A DNA stretch of 9,258 nt from Thermoanaerobaculales bacterium (GCA_029932545.1 JAOZPW010000153.1:1-9258); one strand, 5' to 3'. Shown: positions 1 through 5,800, counted from the stretch's first letter. Translations and numbers: made by a program. The notes: a model not told the origin generated them from the letters alone.

Positions 1-102
1 AATGAAGGCGCCCACCCGGTAGACCGCCAACAAGGCGAAGGTGAACATCAGCCTTCTCCGAAGATCGGGAATGGCAAAAATGTTGCGGAAACTTTCGATC
101 AC
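1..102 (-). CDS. secY: SecY, protein translocase channel subunit, N-terminal fragment
   Basis: SecY is the central pore subunit of the SecYEG translocon in the cytoplasmic membrane, through which ribosomes and SecA export or insert proteins. Only the first 34 codons are present; the gene runs off the left edge. The visible N-terminus (IESFRNIFAIPDLRRRLMF, then FALLAVYRVGAFI) is the family's cytosolic amphipathic lead followed by the start of membrane segment 1, whose AVYR(V/I)G signature is typical. I place the start at GTG (100-102), which overlaps the rplO stop as GTGA. The family N-terminus aligns there, and no in-frame ATG or GTG lies just upstream. The ribosome-binding site is weak (GGTGG at 107-111, 4 bases away), so translation probably depends on coupling to rplO. 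A start at an internal ATG is possible but would remove conserved residues. Identification is secure; the exact start is moderately secure. Confidence 0.9.
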   Translation of the reverse strand, partial: MIESFRNIFAIPDLRRRLMFTFALLAVYRVGAFI

Positions 103-554
103 GACGCCACCGTCTCGCAGGTACCCCCTGCGGCCTCGATCTTGCTCCGTGCGGAGCCGGAGAATTTGTCGGCTACGATCGACAGCTTCTTGGAGAGATC
201 ACCGGTCGCCAAAATCTTGACCGGCTTCGGGCCACGACGAATCAGACCCTTTTCGACCAAGGTGGTCGGGTTGACTTCGTCTCCATCGGCAAAGAGCCGA
301 TCGAGATCCCGCAGGTTGACAACCTGGTAATCCACCCGGAACACGTTGAAGAAACCCCGTTTGGGAATTCGGCGAACCAGGGGCATCTGACCGCCCTCGA
401 ATCCGTACCGACGTGAATAACCACTCCGGGATTTCTGTCCCTTGTGGCCCCTGCCGGCGGTCTTACCGTTACCCGAACCCGGGCCGCGACCGACCCGCTT
501 GCGAGGGCGCTTGGCGCCAGGCGCCGGACGAAGATTGTGCAATTCCATGGTCAT
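99..554 (-). CDS. rplO: 50S ribosomal protein L15 (uL15)
   Basis: L15 binds 23S rRNA and joins late in 50S assembly. The protein is 151 residues, normal for the family. It opens with the expected ELHNLRPAPGAKRPRKRVGRG, followed by the glycine-rich, basic, extended segment GSGNGKTAGRGHKGQKSRSG that threads into rRNA. Next comes GFEGGQMPLVRRIPKRGF, and the globular C-terminal domain ends near IEAAGG. The reading frame is open much further upstream, but the start is set at ATG 552-554. That ATG overlaps the rpmD stop as ATGA and has AGGAGG at 562-567, 7 bases away. A second ATG two codons later (546-548) is possible. The gene's own stop overlaps the secY GTG. It sits between rpmD and secY as in the standard spc order. 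Confidence 0.97.
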   Translation of the reverse strand: MTMELHNLRPAPGAKRPRKRVGRGPGSGNGKTAGRGHKGQKSRSGYSRRYGFEGGQMPLVRRIPKRGFFNVFRVDYQVVNLRDLDRLFADGDEVNPTTLVEKGLIRRGPKPVKILATGDLSKKLSIVADKFSGSARSKIEAAGGTCETVAS

Positions 555-760
555 GCCTCTACCTCCTCGACTGAAACCAGGTGCGAGACCTTGGTCACCA
601 TGCCGCGGATACAGGGATGATCGACCCGCGTAACGGTTCGACCGATTTTTCCCAACCCTAGGCCAATCAGGACCTTCTTCTGGCTTCCTGAATACCCGAT
701 CCCACTCTTGAATTGGGTGATTTTCAGCATCTTGTCGGCTTTCTTCTTTGTCGCAGTCAT
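551..760 (-). CDS. rpmD: 50S ribosomal protein L30 (bL30)
   Basis: L30 is a small two-stranded/helix 50S protein that contacts 23S rRNA. The sequence has the family pattern: KITQFKSGIGYSGSQKKVL, GLGLGKIGRTV, then a conserved C-terminal part RVDHPCIRGMVTKVSHLVSVEEV. At 69 residues it is about nine longer than usual because of an N-terminal basic stretch (MTATKKKADK) before the normal KITQ beginning. I keep the longer start because ATG 758-760 overlaps the rpsE stop as ATGA and has AAGGGG at 770-775, about 9 bases upstream. The internal ATG at 728-730 would give a family-length protein but has no ribosome-binding site. bL30 is absent from several bacterial phyla, so its presence is mildly informative. 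Confidence 0.95.
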   Translation of the reverse strand: MTATKKKADKMLKITQFKSGIGYSGSQKKVLIGLGLGKIGRTVTRVDHPCIRGMVTKVSHLVSVEEVEA

Positions 761-1440
761 GATGAATCACCCCTTTCTACCGTCTCCTCAGGAGCATCGG
801 CGACCTCGGCGGCGGGCTCTTCAGCTACGGCTTCTTCTACCGGCGCTTTCACTTCTTTCGGCTCTTCGGCCACGGCCTCTTCGACAGGAGTTACCACCTC
901 GGCAGGAGCTTCGGCCGGCACGGCGACGACTGCGGGTGAGGCAGCCTCGACCGATCCACCACCGATTTCGACGCCCCTCAGGCGCTGGACCTGTTCAGCA
1001 GTCATCAACTGTCCCAAGGCATCGAAGGTCGCCCGGACGACGTTAAACGGATTCCGGCTGCCAACAATCTTGGTCAAGACGTCTTGAATACCCGCTGATT
1101 CCATGACCGCACGTACTCCGCCACCAGCGATCACTCCCGTTCCGGGAGAAGCCGGACGCAACAAAACGCGTGTGCCGCCCCAGCGTCCCCACACCAGATG
1201 AGGAACGGTTCCACCGACCATCGGCACACGAACCATGAACCGCTTGGCCCGCTCGGAGGCCTTTTGAATCGCCGGCGGCACCTCTCGGGCCTTGCCGGTA
1301 CCGTAGCCCACTTTGCCTTCACCATCACCGGTAACGACAACGGCCGAAAAGGAAAAGTTCTTACCACCCTTGACAACCTTGGCTACCCGGTTGATGTGGA
1401 CGACTGTTTCTGCCTGTTCAGTCTCTCGGTTGATCATCAT
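757..1440 (-). CDS. rpsE: 30S ribosomal protein S5 (uS5) with long acidic C-terminal extension
   Basis: S5 sits on the back of the 30S subunit, contacting S4 and S8, and affects decoding accuracy and mRNA entry. Residues 1 to about 157 are a normal S5. The N-terminal double-stranded-RNA-binding-like domain has VTGDGEGKVGYGTGKAREVP and VRVPMVGGTVPH. The C-terminal domain has PGTGVIAGGGVRAVMESAGI, then RNPFNVVRATFDAL. Ordinary S5 proteins stop near here (about 160-175 residues). This one continues for about 70 more residues made almost only of Ala, Glu, Pro and Val. I count roughly 18 acidic against 3 basic residues from position 165 on, and the decapeptide PVEEAVAEEP occurs at residues 185-194 and 200-209. 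The extension shares the frame and ends exactly in the ATGA overlap with rpmD, so it is not a frameshift artefact. Two adjacent ATGs (1440 and 1437) are both usable; AGGGG lies just upstream. Confidence 0.96.
   Translation of the reverse strand: MMINRETEQAETVVHINRVAKVVKGGKNFSFSAVVVTGDGEGKVGYGTGKAREVPPAIQKASERAKRFMVRVPMVGGTVPHLVWGRWGGTRVLLRPASPGTGVIAGGGVRAVMESAGIQDVLTKIVGSRNPFNVVRATFDALGQLMTAEQVQRLRGVEIGGGSVEAASPAVVAVPAEAPAEVVTPVEEAVAEEPKEVKAPVEEAVAEEPAAEVADAPEETVERGDSS
814..888 (-). repeat. Duplicated 30-base coding segment (45-base period) inside rpsE tail
   Basis: Bases 859-888 and 814-843 both encode PVEEAVAEEP, separated by five codons (KEVKA). Aligned by hand, the two 30-base copies match at 24 positions. 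All six differences fall at third codon positions, so the peptide is identical while the DNA has diverged. The flanking residues also share EV at matching positions. This fits an old internal duplication within the low-complexity S5 extension, though convergence in an A/E/P/V-biased stretch cannot be excluded. Confidence 0.75.
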
Positions 1441-1448
1441 CGCATCCC

Positions 1449-1817
1449 CTAAAACTTCAGGCCGGCTTCACGAGCCGCCTCGGCCATCGCACGAACGACT
1501 CCGTGATAGTTGAATCCACCGCGATCGAAAACCACGGCCTCGAAGCCCTTCTCCTTGGCACGCTCTGCGATGACCTTGCCGACCAACTTGGCCGACTCGG
1601 AATTTCCGCAATGAGACGCGCTTCCGGATACATCCTTTTCCTGACTAGAGGCGGAAGCCAGGGTGGTTCCGGCCTCGTCGTCAATGACCTGCGCATAAAC
1701 GTGGCGCAGGCTGCGATACACCGCGAGACGCGGCCTTGCGGCCGTCCCCTGAACGGTGCTCCGATACCGACGCCTGATCCTGGCACGACGTTGTTTACGG
1801 TCTTTGATGCGGCTCAT
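1449..1817 (-). CDS. rplR: 50S ribosomal protein L18 (uL18)
   Basis: L18 binds 5S rRNA together with L5 and helps mount it on the central protuberance of the 50S subunit. The 122-residue product has a very basic N-terminus (KDRKQRRARIRRRYR). It is followed by the core pattern RPRLAVYRSLRHVYAQVIDD, an AKLVGKVIAERAKEKG helix, and the C-terminal signature VVFDRGGFNYHGVVRAMAEA with AREAGLKF at the end. Length and ends are typical. The ATG at 1815-1817 overlaps the rplF stop as ATGA. The purine run AGGGGG about 8 bases upstream is a modest ribosome-binding site, so coupling to rplF is likely. The segment SGSASHCGNSESAKLVG replaces the commoner form in this loop, which is known to vary. Confidence 0.97.
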   Translation of the reverse strand: MSRIKDRKQRRARIRRRYRSTVQGTAARPRLAVYRSLRHVYAQVIDDEAGTTLASASSQEKDVSGSASHCGNSESAKLVGKVIAERAKEKGFEAVVFDRGGFNYHGVVRAMAEAAREAGLKF

Positions 1818-2359
1818 ACTGTAGCCCCCTGCTTCCCGGCCTTGATCTTGACGTATTCGCCGACATACCGGATACCCTTGCCCTTGTATGGCTCTGGCGG
1901 CCGAAGTGACCGAATATCCGCCGCGATCTGACCGACTTGCTGACGGTCGATACCGCTGACAACGATCCGGTTGGCCTTGCCGTCCACCTCGATCTCGATG
2001 CCCTCGGGAATCGGGAAATCGATCGAATGGGAATAGCCGAGATTGAACACCACCGACTTAGACTGCTTCTCAGCGCGATAGCCGATACCGATGATGTCGA
2101 GTTCTTTCTTCCAACCCTCGGAAACGCCGGTTGCGGCATTGGCAATGAGGGCTCTGTTGAGACCATGGAAGGCACGGGTTTGCCGCTCTTCGTTGGTCCG
2201 ACCAAGATTGATTTTGCCATCCTTGACCTCAGCGTCGATACCAGGCATCAGGTGGACCAGGATCGAGCCCTTGGGCCCCTTGATCTGGACTACGCCGTTG
2301 CCGACGTGTACGTCGACGCCGGAGGGAACCGGGATGGGCAGTTTTCCAATACGAGACAT
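1814..2359 (-). CDS. rplF: 50S ribosomal protein L6 (uL6)
   Basis: L6 lies near the sarcin-ricin loop and the L7/L12 stalk base, the factor-binding region of the 50S subunit. The 181-residue product starts SRIGKLPIPVPSGV, as the family does. It carries two tandem L6 folds: residues about 10-80, with VQIKGPKGSI, and 83-170, with GVSEGWKKELDIIGIGYRA and LGYSHSIDFPIPEGI. It ends with the conserved PPEPYKGKGIRYVGEYVKIK. The frame is open 26 codons further upstream, but that part lies in rpsH and has no family match. ATG 2357-2359 is chosen because GGGAGGG, overlapping the rpsH stop, is correctly spaced. Its stop overlaps the rplR start. Confidence 0.97.
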   Translation of the reverse strand: MSRIGKLPIPVPSGVDVHVGNGVVQIKGPKGSILVHLMPGIDAEVKDGKINLGRTNEERQTRAFHGLNRALIANAATGVSEGWKKELDIIGIGYRAEKQSKSVVFNLGYSHSIDFPIPEGIEIEVDGKANRIVVSGIDRQQVGQIAADIRSLRPPEPYKGKGIRYVGEYVKIKAGKQGATV

Positions 2360-2369
2360 GGCGCCCTCC

Positions 2370-2768
2370 CTACCAGATCTCACACAGGATCTCGCCCCCA
2401 ACGCGCAGGCCGCGAGCCTGTTCGTCGGTGATGACACCCCGATTAGTTGATATCAATGCGACACCGAGGCCGTTCCGAACCTTGGGCAGACTTTCGACAC
2501 GGGTGTAGATTCTGCACCCCGGGGTCGAGACTCTGCGCAGGCCGTGAATCACCGGCTCACCGTCATCGGCATATTTGAGATAGACCCGAATCAGACCTTG
2601 CGGCCCTTCCTCAATCAGCTTGAAGGTCCGAATGAACCCTTCCTGCTTGAGGATCTTGGCAATCTCGACCTTGACCTTCGACGCCGGAAGATCCGCCCGG
2701 TCATGGCGCATCATGGTCGCGTTACGAATACGAGTCAGCATGTCGGCAATGGGATCGGTCATAGTCAT
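2370..2768 (-). CDS. rpsH: 30S ribosomal protein S8 (uS8)
   Basis: S8 is a primary 16S rRNA binder (helix 21) needed for assembly of the 30S platform. In E. coli it also represses the spc operon by binding its mRNA near rplE. The 132 residues include the family start MTMTDPIADMLTRIRNA, the SKVKVEIAKILKQEGFI helix, and LRRVSTPGCRIYTR. The rRNA-contacting C-terminal segment is GLGVALISTNRGVITDEQARGLRVGGEILCEIW. The first ATG (2766-2768) is preferred because AAGGGGG lies about 6 bases upstream; a second ATG two codons on is less well placed. I could not recognise an S8-type repressor hairpin near the rplX-rplE junction by eye. Confidence 0.97.
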   Translation of the reverse strand: MTMTDPIADMLTRIRNATMMRHDRADLPASKVKVEIAKILKQEGFIRTFKLIEEGPQGLIRVYLKYADDGEPVIHGLRRVSTPGCRIYTRVESLPKVRNGLGVALISTNRGVITDEQARGLRVGGEILCEIW

Positions 2769-2779
2769 GGTCGCCCCCT

Positions 2780-2965
2780 TTACCAGCTGGCCTTGGTCAC
2801 GCCCGGGAGGTAACCCTCCAGGGCCAGTTCACGAAAACACACGCGACAAAGATTGAACTTGCGCATGTAACCACGAGGCCTGCCACAACGGCGGCAACGA
2901 TTACGGTGCCTGATTTTGAACTTCGGTTGCTTCAGGCTCTTTGCGATGGATGCCTTGCGTGCCAC
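2780..2965 (-). CDS. rpsN: 30S ribosomal protein S14, zinc-binding type (uS14)
   Basis: S14 is a late-assembling protein of the 30S head near S3 and S10. The 61-residue product is the short form with an intact zinc ribbon, C24-x2-C27 and C40-x2-C43 (RCRRCGRP and NLCRVCFREL). It ends in the hallmark GYLPGVTKASW. The longer cysteine-free form, typical of gammaproteobacteria and cyanobacteria, is about 100 residues. Translation begins at GTG (2963-2965), not ATG: the family N-terminus ARKASIAKS follows directly, and GGGAGG at 2972-2977 is 6 bases upstream. Intact zinc ligands mean it needs zinc. Some bacteria carry a second zinc-independent copy elsewhere, which cannot be judged here. Confidence 0.96.
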   Translation of the reverse strand: MARKASIAKSLKQPKFKIRHRNRCRRCGRPRGYMRKFNLCRVCFRELALEGYLPGVTKASW

Positions 2966-2976
2966 GGTCTGCCTCC

Positions 2977-3519
2977 CTACCGATTGGCGAACGGCATCCC
3001 GAGACCGGCCAGCAGCGAACGCGCCTGGTCATCGGTGGGAGCCGAGGTTGTGATAGTGATATTCATTCCCATGGTGCCTTCGACCTTTTCGTAGTCGACC
3101 TCAGGAAAGATCAGAATGTCGCGGACACCCAACGTGTAATTGCCGCGACCATCAAACGCACCGGGGTTGACCCCTCTGAAGTCACGGACACGAGGCAGAC
3201 CGATACTGATCAAACGGTCAAGGAACTCGTACATCCGTTCTCTCCGAAGAGTGACCTTGGCACCGACCGGCATGCCCTCACGAAGCTTGAACGCCGCAAT
3301 GCTCTTGCGGGCACGCCGCATGACCGGCTTTTGCCCAGTGATGCACGTCAGTTGCTCCAGTGCCACGTCCAGGAGCTTGGCGTTCCGGGACGCCTCACCG
3401 ACACCGATGTTGCAGGTGATCTTTTCGACCCGTGGTACCTGCATGGGGTTGGTGAGTCCGAACTCCTTTTGGAGATCGGCAAACACCGATTCACGATATT
3501 TCTCATGTAAGCGCGCCAT
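2977..3519 (-). CDS. rplE: 50S ribosomal protein L5 (uL5)
   Basis: L5 binds 5S rRNA with L18, forms part of the central protuberance, contacts P-site tRNA, and makes an intersubunit bridge to S13. The 180-residue product matches the family across its length. Markers are HEKYRESVFADLQKEFGLTN at the start, VPRVEKITCNIGVGEA, the TGQKPVMRRARKSIAAFKLREG segment, and MYEFLDRLISIGLPRVRDFRG. The end is IFPEVDYEKVEGTMGMNITI, then DDQARSLLAGLGMPF. ATG 3517-3519 follows the rplX stop by 8 bases, and AGGAGGG overlapping that stop is well spaced. In E. coli this gene's 5' end is the S8 repressor target. Confidence 0.97.
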   Translation of the reverse strand: MARLHEKYRESVFADLQKEFGLTNPMQVPRVEKITCNIGVGEASRNAKLLDVALEQLTCITGQKPVMRRARKSIAAFKLREGMPVGAKVTLRRERMYEFLDRLISIGLPRVRDFRGVNPGAFDGRGNYTLGVRDILIFPEVDYEKVEGTMGMNITITTSAPTDDQARSLLAGLGMPFANR

Positions 3520-3527
3520 CGTCCCTC

Positions 3528-3845
3528 CTAACGGTCGAGAATCGCGCCGTCGACCTGTGCGACTCGGACCTTCCGTCCGTCGTCGAGAATTTTGTATCCG
3601 ACACGGGTTTTCTTCCCAGTGTCGGGCGAAACAACCATTACATTGGAGACGTGGATTGCGCCCTCGCGCTCAACGATACCGCCTTGGATGCGCTTTTGAG
3701 GGTTGGGCCGAGTGTGGCGTTTGATCATATGAACGCCCTCCACCACGATCCGCTCACGGTCGCTGTCCACCTTGAGCACCTTGCCCGTCCGTCCGGCATC
3801 CTTGCCGGCTATGACTTCCACAGTGTCGCCTTTTTTGACCTTCAT
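3528..3845 (-). CDS. rplX: 50S ribosomal protein L24 (uL24)
   Basis: L24 is an assembly-initiator protein that binds the 5' end of 23S rRNA and later lies near the peptide exit. The 105-residue product begins MKVKKGDTVEVIAGKDAGRT, which contains the KOW motif (about residues 4-30). It continues VLKVDSDRERIVVEGVHMIKRHTRPNPQ, then GGIVEREGAIHVSNVMVV, and ends with a short basic tail. Length is normal. AGGAGG overlapping the rplN stop sits 5 bases before ATG 3843-3845. The gene lies between rplN and rplE as in the standard order. Confidence 0.97.
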   Translation of the reverse strand: MKVKKGDTVEVIAGKDAGRTGKVLKVDSDRERIVVEGVHMIKRHTRPNPQKRIQGGIVEREGAIHVSNVMVVSPDTGKKTRVGYKILDDGRKVRVAQVDGAILDR

Positions 3846-3854
3846 CTCGGCCTC

Positions 3855-4226
3855 CTAGAGCACTTCGGGGGCCAGGGAGACGATCTTCATGAACTTTCGT
3901 TCACGAAGCTCTCGGGCCACGGGACCGAAGACGCGTGTTCCTACCGGCTCACGCTCGGCGTTGACAATCACGGCAGCGTTATCGTCGAACCTGATGTAGG
4001 AGCCGTCTCTCCGGCGGGTTGCAAATCGTGTGCGGACCAAAACAGCCTTGACGACCGCGCCCTTTTCGATCTCCGAATTCGGCACAGCCTCTTTGACGGA
4101 ACAGACGACGATGTCGCCGATTCCGGCGTACCGAGGGGCCGCCGATCCACCGATCTGACGAATAGCCTTCAACCGGCGGGCGCCGGAGTTGTCAGCCACG
4201 TTTATCATAGTTCCCATCTGAATCAT
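3855..4226 (-). CDS. rplN: 50S ribosomal protein L14 (uL14)
   Basis: L14 is a beta-barrel protein on the intersubunit face that makes bridges to 16S rRNA; the silencing factor RsfS binds it. The 123-residue product reads MIQMGTMINVADNSGARRLK at the start. It continues with RYAGIGDIVVCSVKEAVPN, KGAVVKAVLVRTR, IRFDDNAAVIVNAEREPVGT, and the invariant end RVFGPVARELRERKFMKIVSLAPEVL. It is essentially the standard family length. The 15-base gap upstream is the longest in the window and carries only the ribosome-binding purine run (GGGGGAGAAG). E. coli begins the spc operon at this gene, but there is no room here for a separate promoter outside the coding region of rpsQ. Confidence 0.97.
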   Translation of the reverse strand: MIQMGTMINVADNSGARRLKAIRQIGGSAAPRYAGIGDIVVCSVKEAVPNSEIEKGAVVKAVLVRTRFATRRRDGSYIRFDDNAAVIVNAEREPVGTRVFGPVARELRERKFMKIVSLAPEVL

Positions 4227-4241
4227 GGTCTTCTCCCCCGC

Positions 4242-4508
4242 CTACTGCGCGCGCTCGATGACGTGTCGAACCCGCCAACGTTTCCGTTTGGACAGAGGAC
4301 GACATTCCTCGATCAGCACACGGTCACCACGATTGCAGGTGTTCTCCTCGTCATGGGCCATAAACTTGGTGCTGGTTCGTGAAAATTTTCGGTAGAGCGG
4401 ATGCATCACAAGGCTCTCAACCTTCACGACCACCGACTTGTTGGCCTCATTTGTCAGCACAATACCCACCTTGGTGGTCTTGCGCCCGGTCTTCCTGACG
4501 TCAGCCAT
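4242..4508 (-). CDS. rpsQ: 30S ribosomal protein S17 (uS17)
   Basis: S17 is a primary 16S rRNA-binding protein with an OB fold, important for early 30S assembly. The 88-residue product has VRKTGRKTTKVGIVLTNEAN and KSVVVKVESLVMHPLYRKF. These are followed by SRTSTKFMAHDEEN, then the strongly conserved GDRVLIEECRPLSKRKRWRV. The frame is open a little further upstream (to 4535), but ATG 4506-4508 is chosen because AGGAGG lies about 6 bases before it and the family N-terminus begins there. The start lies inside the end of rpmC, so the two genes overlap by 8 bases. Confidence 0.96.
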   Translation of the reverse strand: MADVRKTGRKTTKVGIVLTNEANKSVVVKVESLVMHPLYRKFSRTSTKFMAHDEENTCNRGDRVLIEECRPLSKRKRWRVRHVIERAQ

Positions 4509-4707
4509 GGCTCGCCTCCTGTGCCCGGTTTTCACCCATCACGGTCAGCACACGGGCGATATCCCTGCGGACCTCACGAATCTTGATTGGGTTTTCGATC
4601 TGCCCCGTCGATTTCTGGAACCGCAGTTTAAAAAGCTGCTCCTCGAGGTCTCCAAGGGTCTTGTTCAACTCGGGCATCGAACGGTCTCGAAGTTCTTTGG
4701 CGTTCAT
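4501..4707 (-). CDS. rpmC: 50S ribosomal protein L29 (uL29)
   Basis: L29 is a small helical hairpin protein at the rim of the peptide exit, forming with L23 the docking site for trigger factor and SRP. The 68 residues fit the family: NAKELRDRSMPELNKTLGDL, then EEQLFKLRFQKSTGQIENP and IKIREVRRDIARVLTVMGE. There is a short tail after the last helix. ATG 4705-4707 overlaps the rplP stop as ATGA, and GGGGAGG is 6 bases upstream. The 3' end overlaps rpsQ by 8 bases, which places the S17 ribosome-binding site within L29 codons. Confidence 0.96.
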   Translation of the reverse strand: MNAKELRDRSMPELNKTLGDLEEQLFKLRFQKSTGQIENPIKIREVRRDIARVLTVMGENRAQEASHG

Positions 4708-5120
4708 TCCGAGCCTCCCCTGGTGATGAATCGGGTCTTGATCGGCAGCTTGTGAGCCGCCAACCGCATGGCCTCCTTGGCCACATCCGCCGGGACACCT
4801 TCCATCTCATAGAGAATCCGGGTGGGTTTGACGACGGCCACCCACTCTTCGGGATTACCTTTACCCTTACCCATGCGGGTTTCCAGGGGCTTTTTGGTGA
4901 TCGGCTTGTCCGGGAACACACGGATCCAGATTTTACCGCCGCGTTTGACATGACGGGTCATCGCGATACGGGCAGCCTCAATCTGTCGAGCGGTCAGCCA
5001 CCCTGGCTCCAACGCCTGCAGCGCATAATCCCCGAAGGCTACGTAATTGCCTTTACGGGCAATGCCTTTGATCTTGCCTCGCTGTTGCTTGCGATGCTTT
5101 ACCTTCTTGGGCATCAACAT
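4704..5120 (-). CDS. rplP: 50S ribosomal protein L16 (uL16)
   Basis: L16 is a late-assembling protein that helps form the A-site tRNA channel near the peptidyl-transferase centre. The 138-residue product starts MLMPKKVKHRKQQRGKIKG, as many L16 proteins do. It continues with LTARQIEAARIAMTRHVKRG, GKIWIRVFPDKPITKKPLE and TRMGKGKGNPEEWVAVVKP. The end is LYEMEGVPADVAKEAMRLAA, then KLPIKTRFI. The first ATG (5118-5120) is preferred over the one two codons later because AGGAG, overlapping the rpsC stop, is 7 bases away. The stop overlaps rpmC by 4 bases. Confidence 0.97.
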   Translation of the reverse strand: MLMPKKVKHRKQQRGKIKGIARKGNYVAFGDYALQALEPGWLTARQIEAARIAMTRHVKRGGKIWIRVFPDKPITKKPLETRMGKGKGNPEEWVAVVKPTRILYEMEGVPADVAKEAMRLAAHKLPIKTRFITRGGSE

Positions 5121-5131
5121 GGTTCAGCTCC

Positions 5132-5788
5132 TCATTTCGCCGCACGGTTGCGGTTTCGGGCCCGGTGCCGCTCTCCGCGGTAGACCCAACACTTGACGCC
5201 AATGACACCGAAGGTCGTATAGGCAGTCACAAAGCCGTAGTCGATATCGGCTTTCAGCGTATGTAGGGGCAGTCGGCCCTGCTGATACCACTCGGCCCTG
5301 GCGATCTCTGCACCGTTAAGCCGACCGGCACACCGGATCTTGATGCCCTGCGCACCAAAGCGAAGCGCATTTTCAATCGCCCGGCGCATAGCCCGGCGGA
5401 ATGCGATCCGACGCTCAAGTTGACGTGCGACATTGCCGGCGATCAAATGAGCGTCAATTTCCGGACGCTGGATCTCCTGGATATTGATGTGGATATCCTG
5501 GCCGTAGCGGCGCATCATGTCGTCCCGCAGCTTGTCCACCTCGGCACCTTTGCGACCGATGATGATCCCGGGCCGGCCCGACAAGATATTCACACGCAAC
5601 TTGTTGGCCGTGCGCTCGATGTCGATGGCTGAAACCGCGGCATTGGCAAGGCGTTCCCGAAGGAAATCCCTCAGCTGCAGATCTTCATGCAGGAGGTTCG
5701 CATACTCTTTCCCCTCGGCATACCAGCGCGAACGCCACGTATTGTTGTATCCCAGACGGAAACCGTAGGGGTGTGTTTTTTGTCCCAC
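5132..5788 (-). CDS. rpsC: 30S ribosomal protein S3 (uS3), GTG start
   Basis: S3 forms the mRNA entry site on the 30S head with S4 and S5 and contributes to mRNA unwinding. The 218-residue product has an N-terminal KH type II domain with its GxxG loop as GRKG at residues 78-81 (SGRPGIIIGRKGAEVDKLRD). The C-terminal domain has EIQRPEIDAHLIAGNVARQL, ERRIAFRRAMRRAIENAL and LPLHTLKADIDYGF. The end of the fold is GVIGVKCWVYRGE plus a short basic tail. An upstream in-frame ATG (5818) lies within rplV and gives ten residues foreign to the family. The true start is GTG 5786-5788, which yields the expected MGQKTHPYGFRLG and has a near-perfect ribosome-binding site 5 bases upstream. Confidence 0.96.
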   Translation of the reverse strand: MGQKTHPYGFRLGYNNTWRSRWYAEGKEYANLLHEDLQLRDFLRERLANAAVSAIDIERTANKLRVNILSGRPGIIIGRKGAEVDKLRDDMMRRYGQDIHINIQEIQRPEIDAHLIAGNVARQLERRIAFRRAMRRAIENALRFGAQGIKIRCAGRLNGAEIARAEWYQQGRLPLHTLKADIDYGFVTAYTTFGVIGVKCWVYRGERHRARNRNRAAK

Positions 5789-5792
5789 TTCG

Positions 5793-5800
5793 TCCTCCTT
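5793..5800 (-). promoter_or_regulatory. Ribosome-binding site that fixes the rpsC GTG start
   Basis: AAGGAGGA, an almost perfect Shine-Dalgarno sequence, overlaps the rplV TAA stop and lies 5 bases from GTG 5786-5788. The upstream in-frame ATG at 5818 lies within rplV. This decides for the GTG. Confidence 0.85.

Noticed and set aside
555..770. Extended N-terminus of rplO reaching back over all of rpmD
   Set aside because: The extra 72 residues do not resemble L15 and fall within rpmD; the ATG at 554 has AGGAGG at proper spacing and the family N-terminus.
1438..1445. Tiny reading frame ATG CGA TGA just before rpsE, a possible start-stop element
   Set aside because: Two codons created by chance where GGGGATGCGATGATG reads in another frame; no supporting signal, and the rpsE ATG has its own purine run.
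2941..3510. A 189-codon open frame on the plus strand opposite rplE
   Set aside because: Antisense to L5 and compositionally a mirror of its codons; no independent evidence for a gene.
3500..3540. Possible S8-repressor hairpin at the rplX-rplE junction
   Set aside because: No convincing helix with the bulged core resembling the 16S helix 21 site could be made out by eye; folding software would be needed.
4227..4241. Possible spc promoter in the rpsQ-rplN gap, where E. coli begins a new operon
   Set aside because: The gap is only 15 bases and is filled by the rplN ribosome-binding site; no -10/-35 pair could be supported.
3651..4382. A 243-codon open frame on the plus strand, opposite rplX and rplN
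   Set aside because: It lies antisense across two well-supported ribosomal protein genes, has no recognisable domain, and is explained by the GC-rich codon bias of the true strand.
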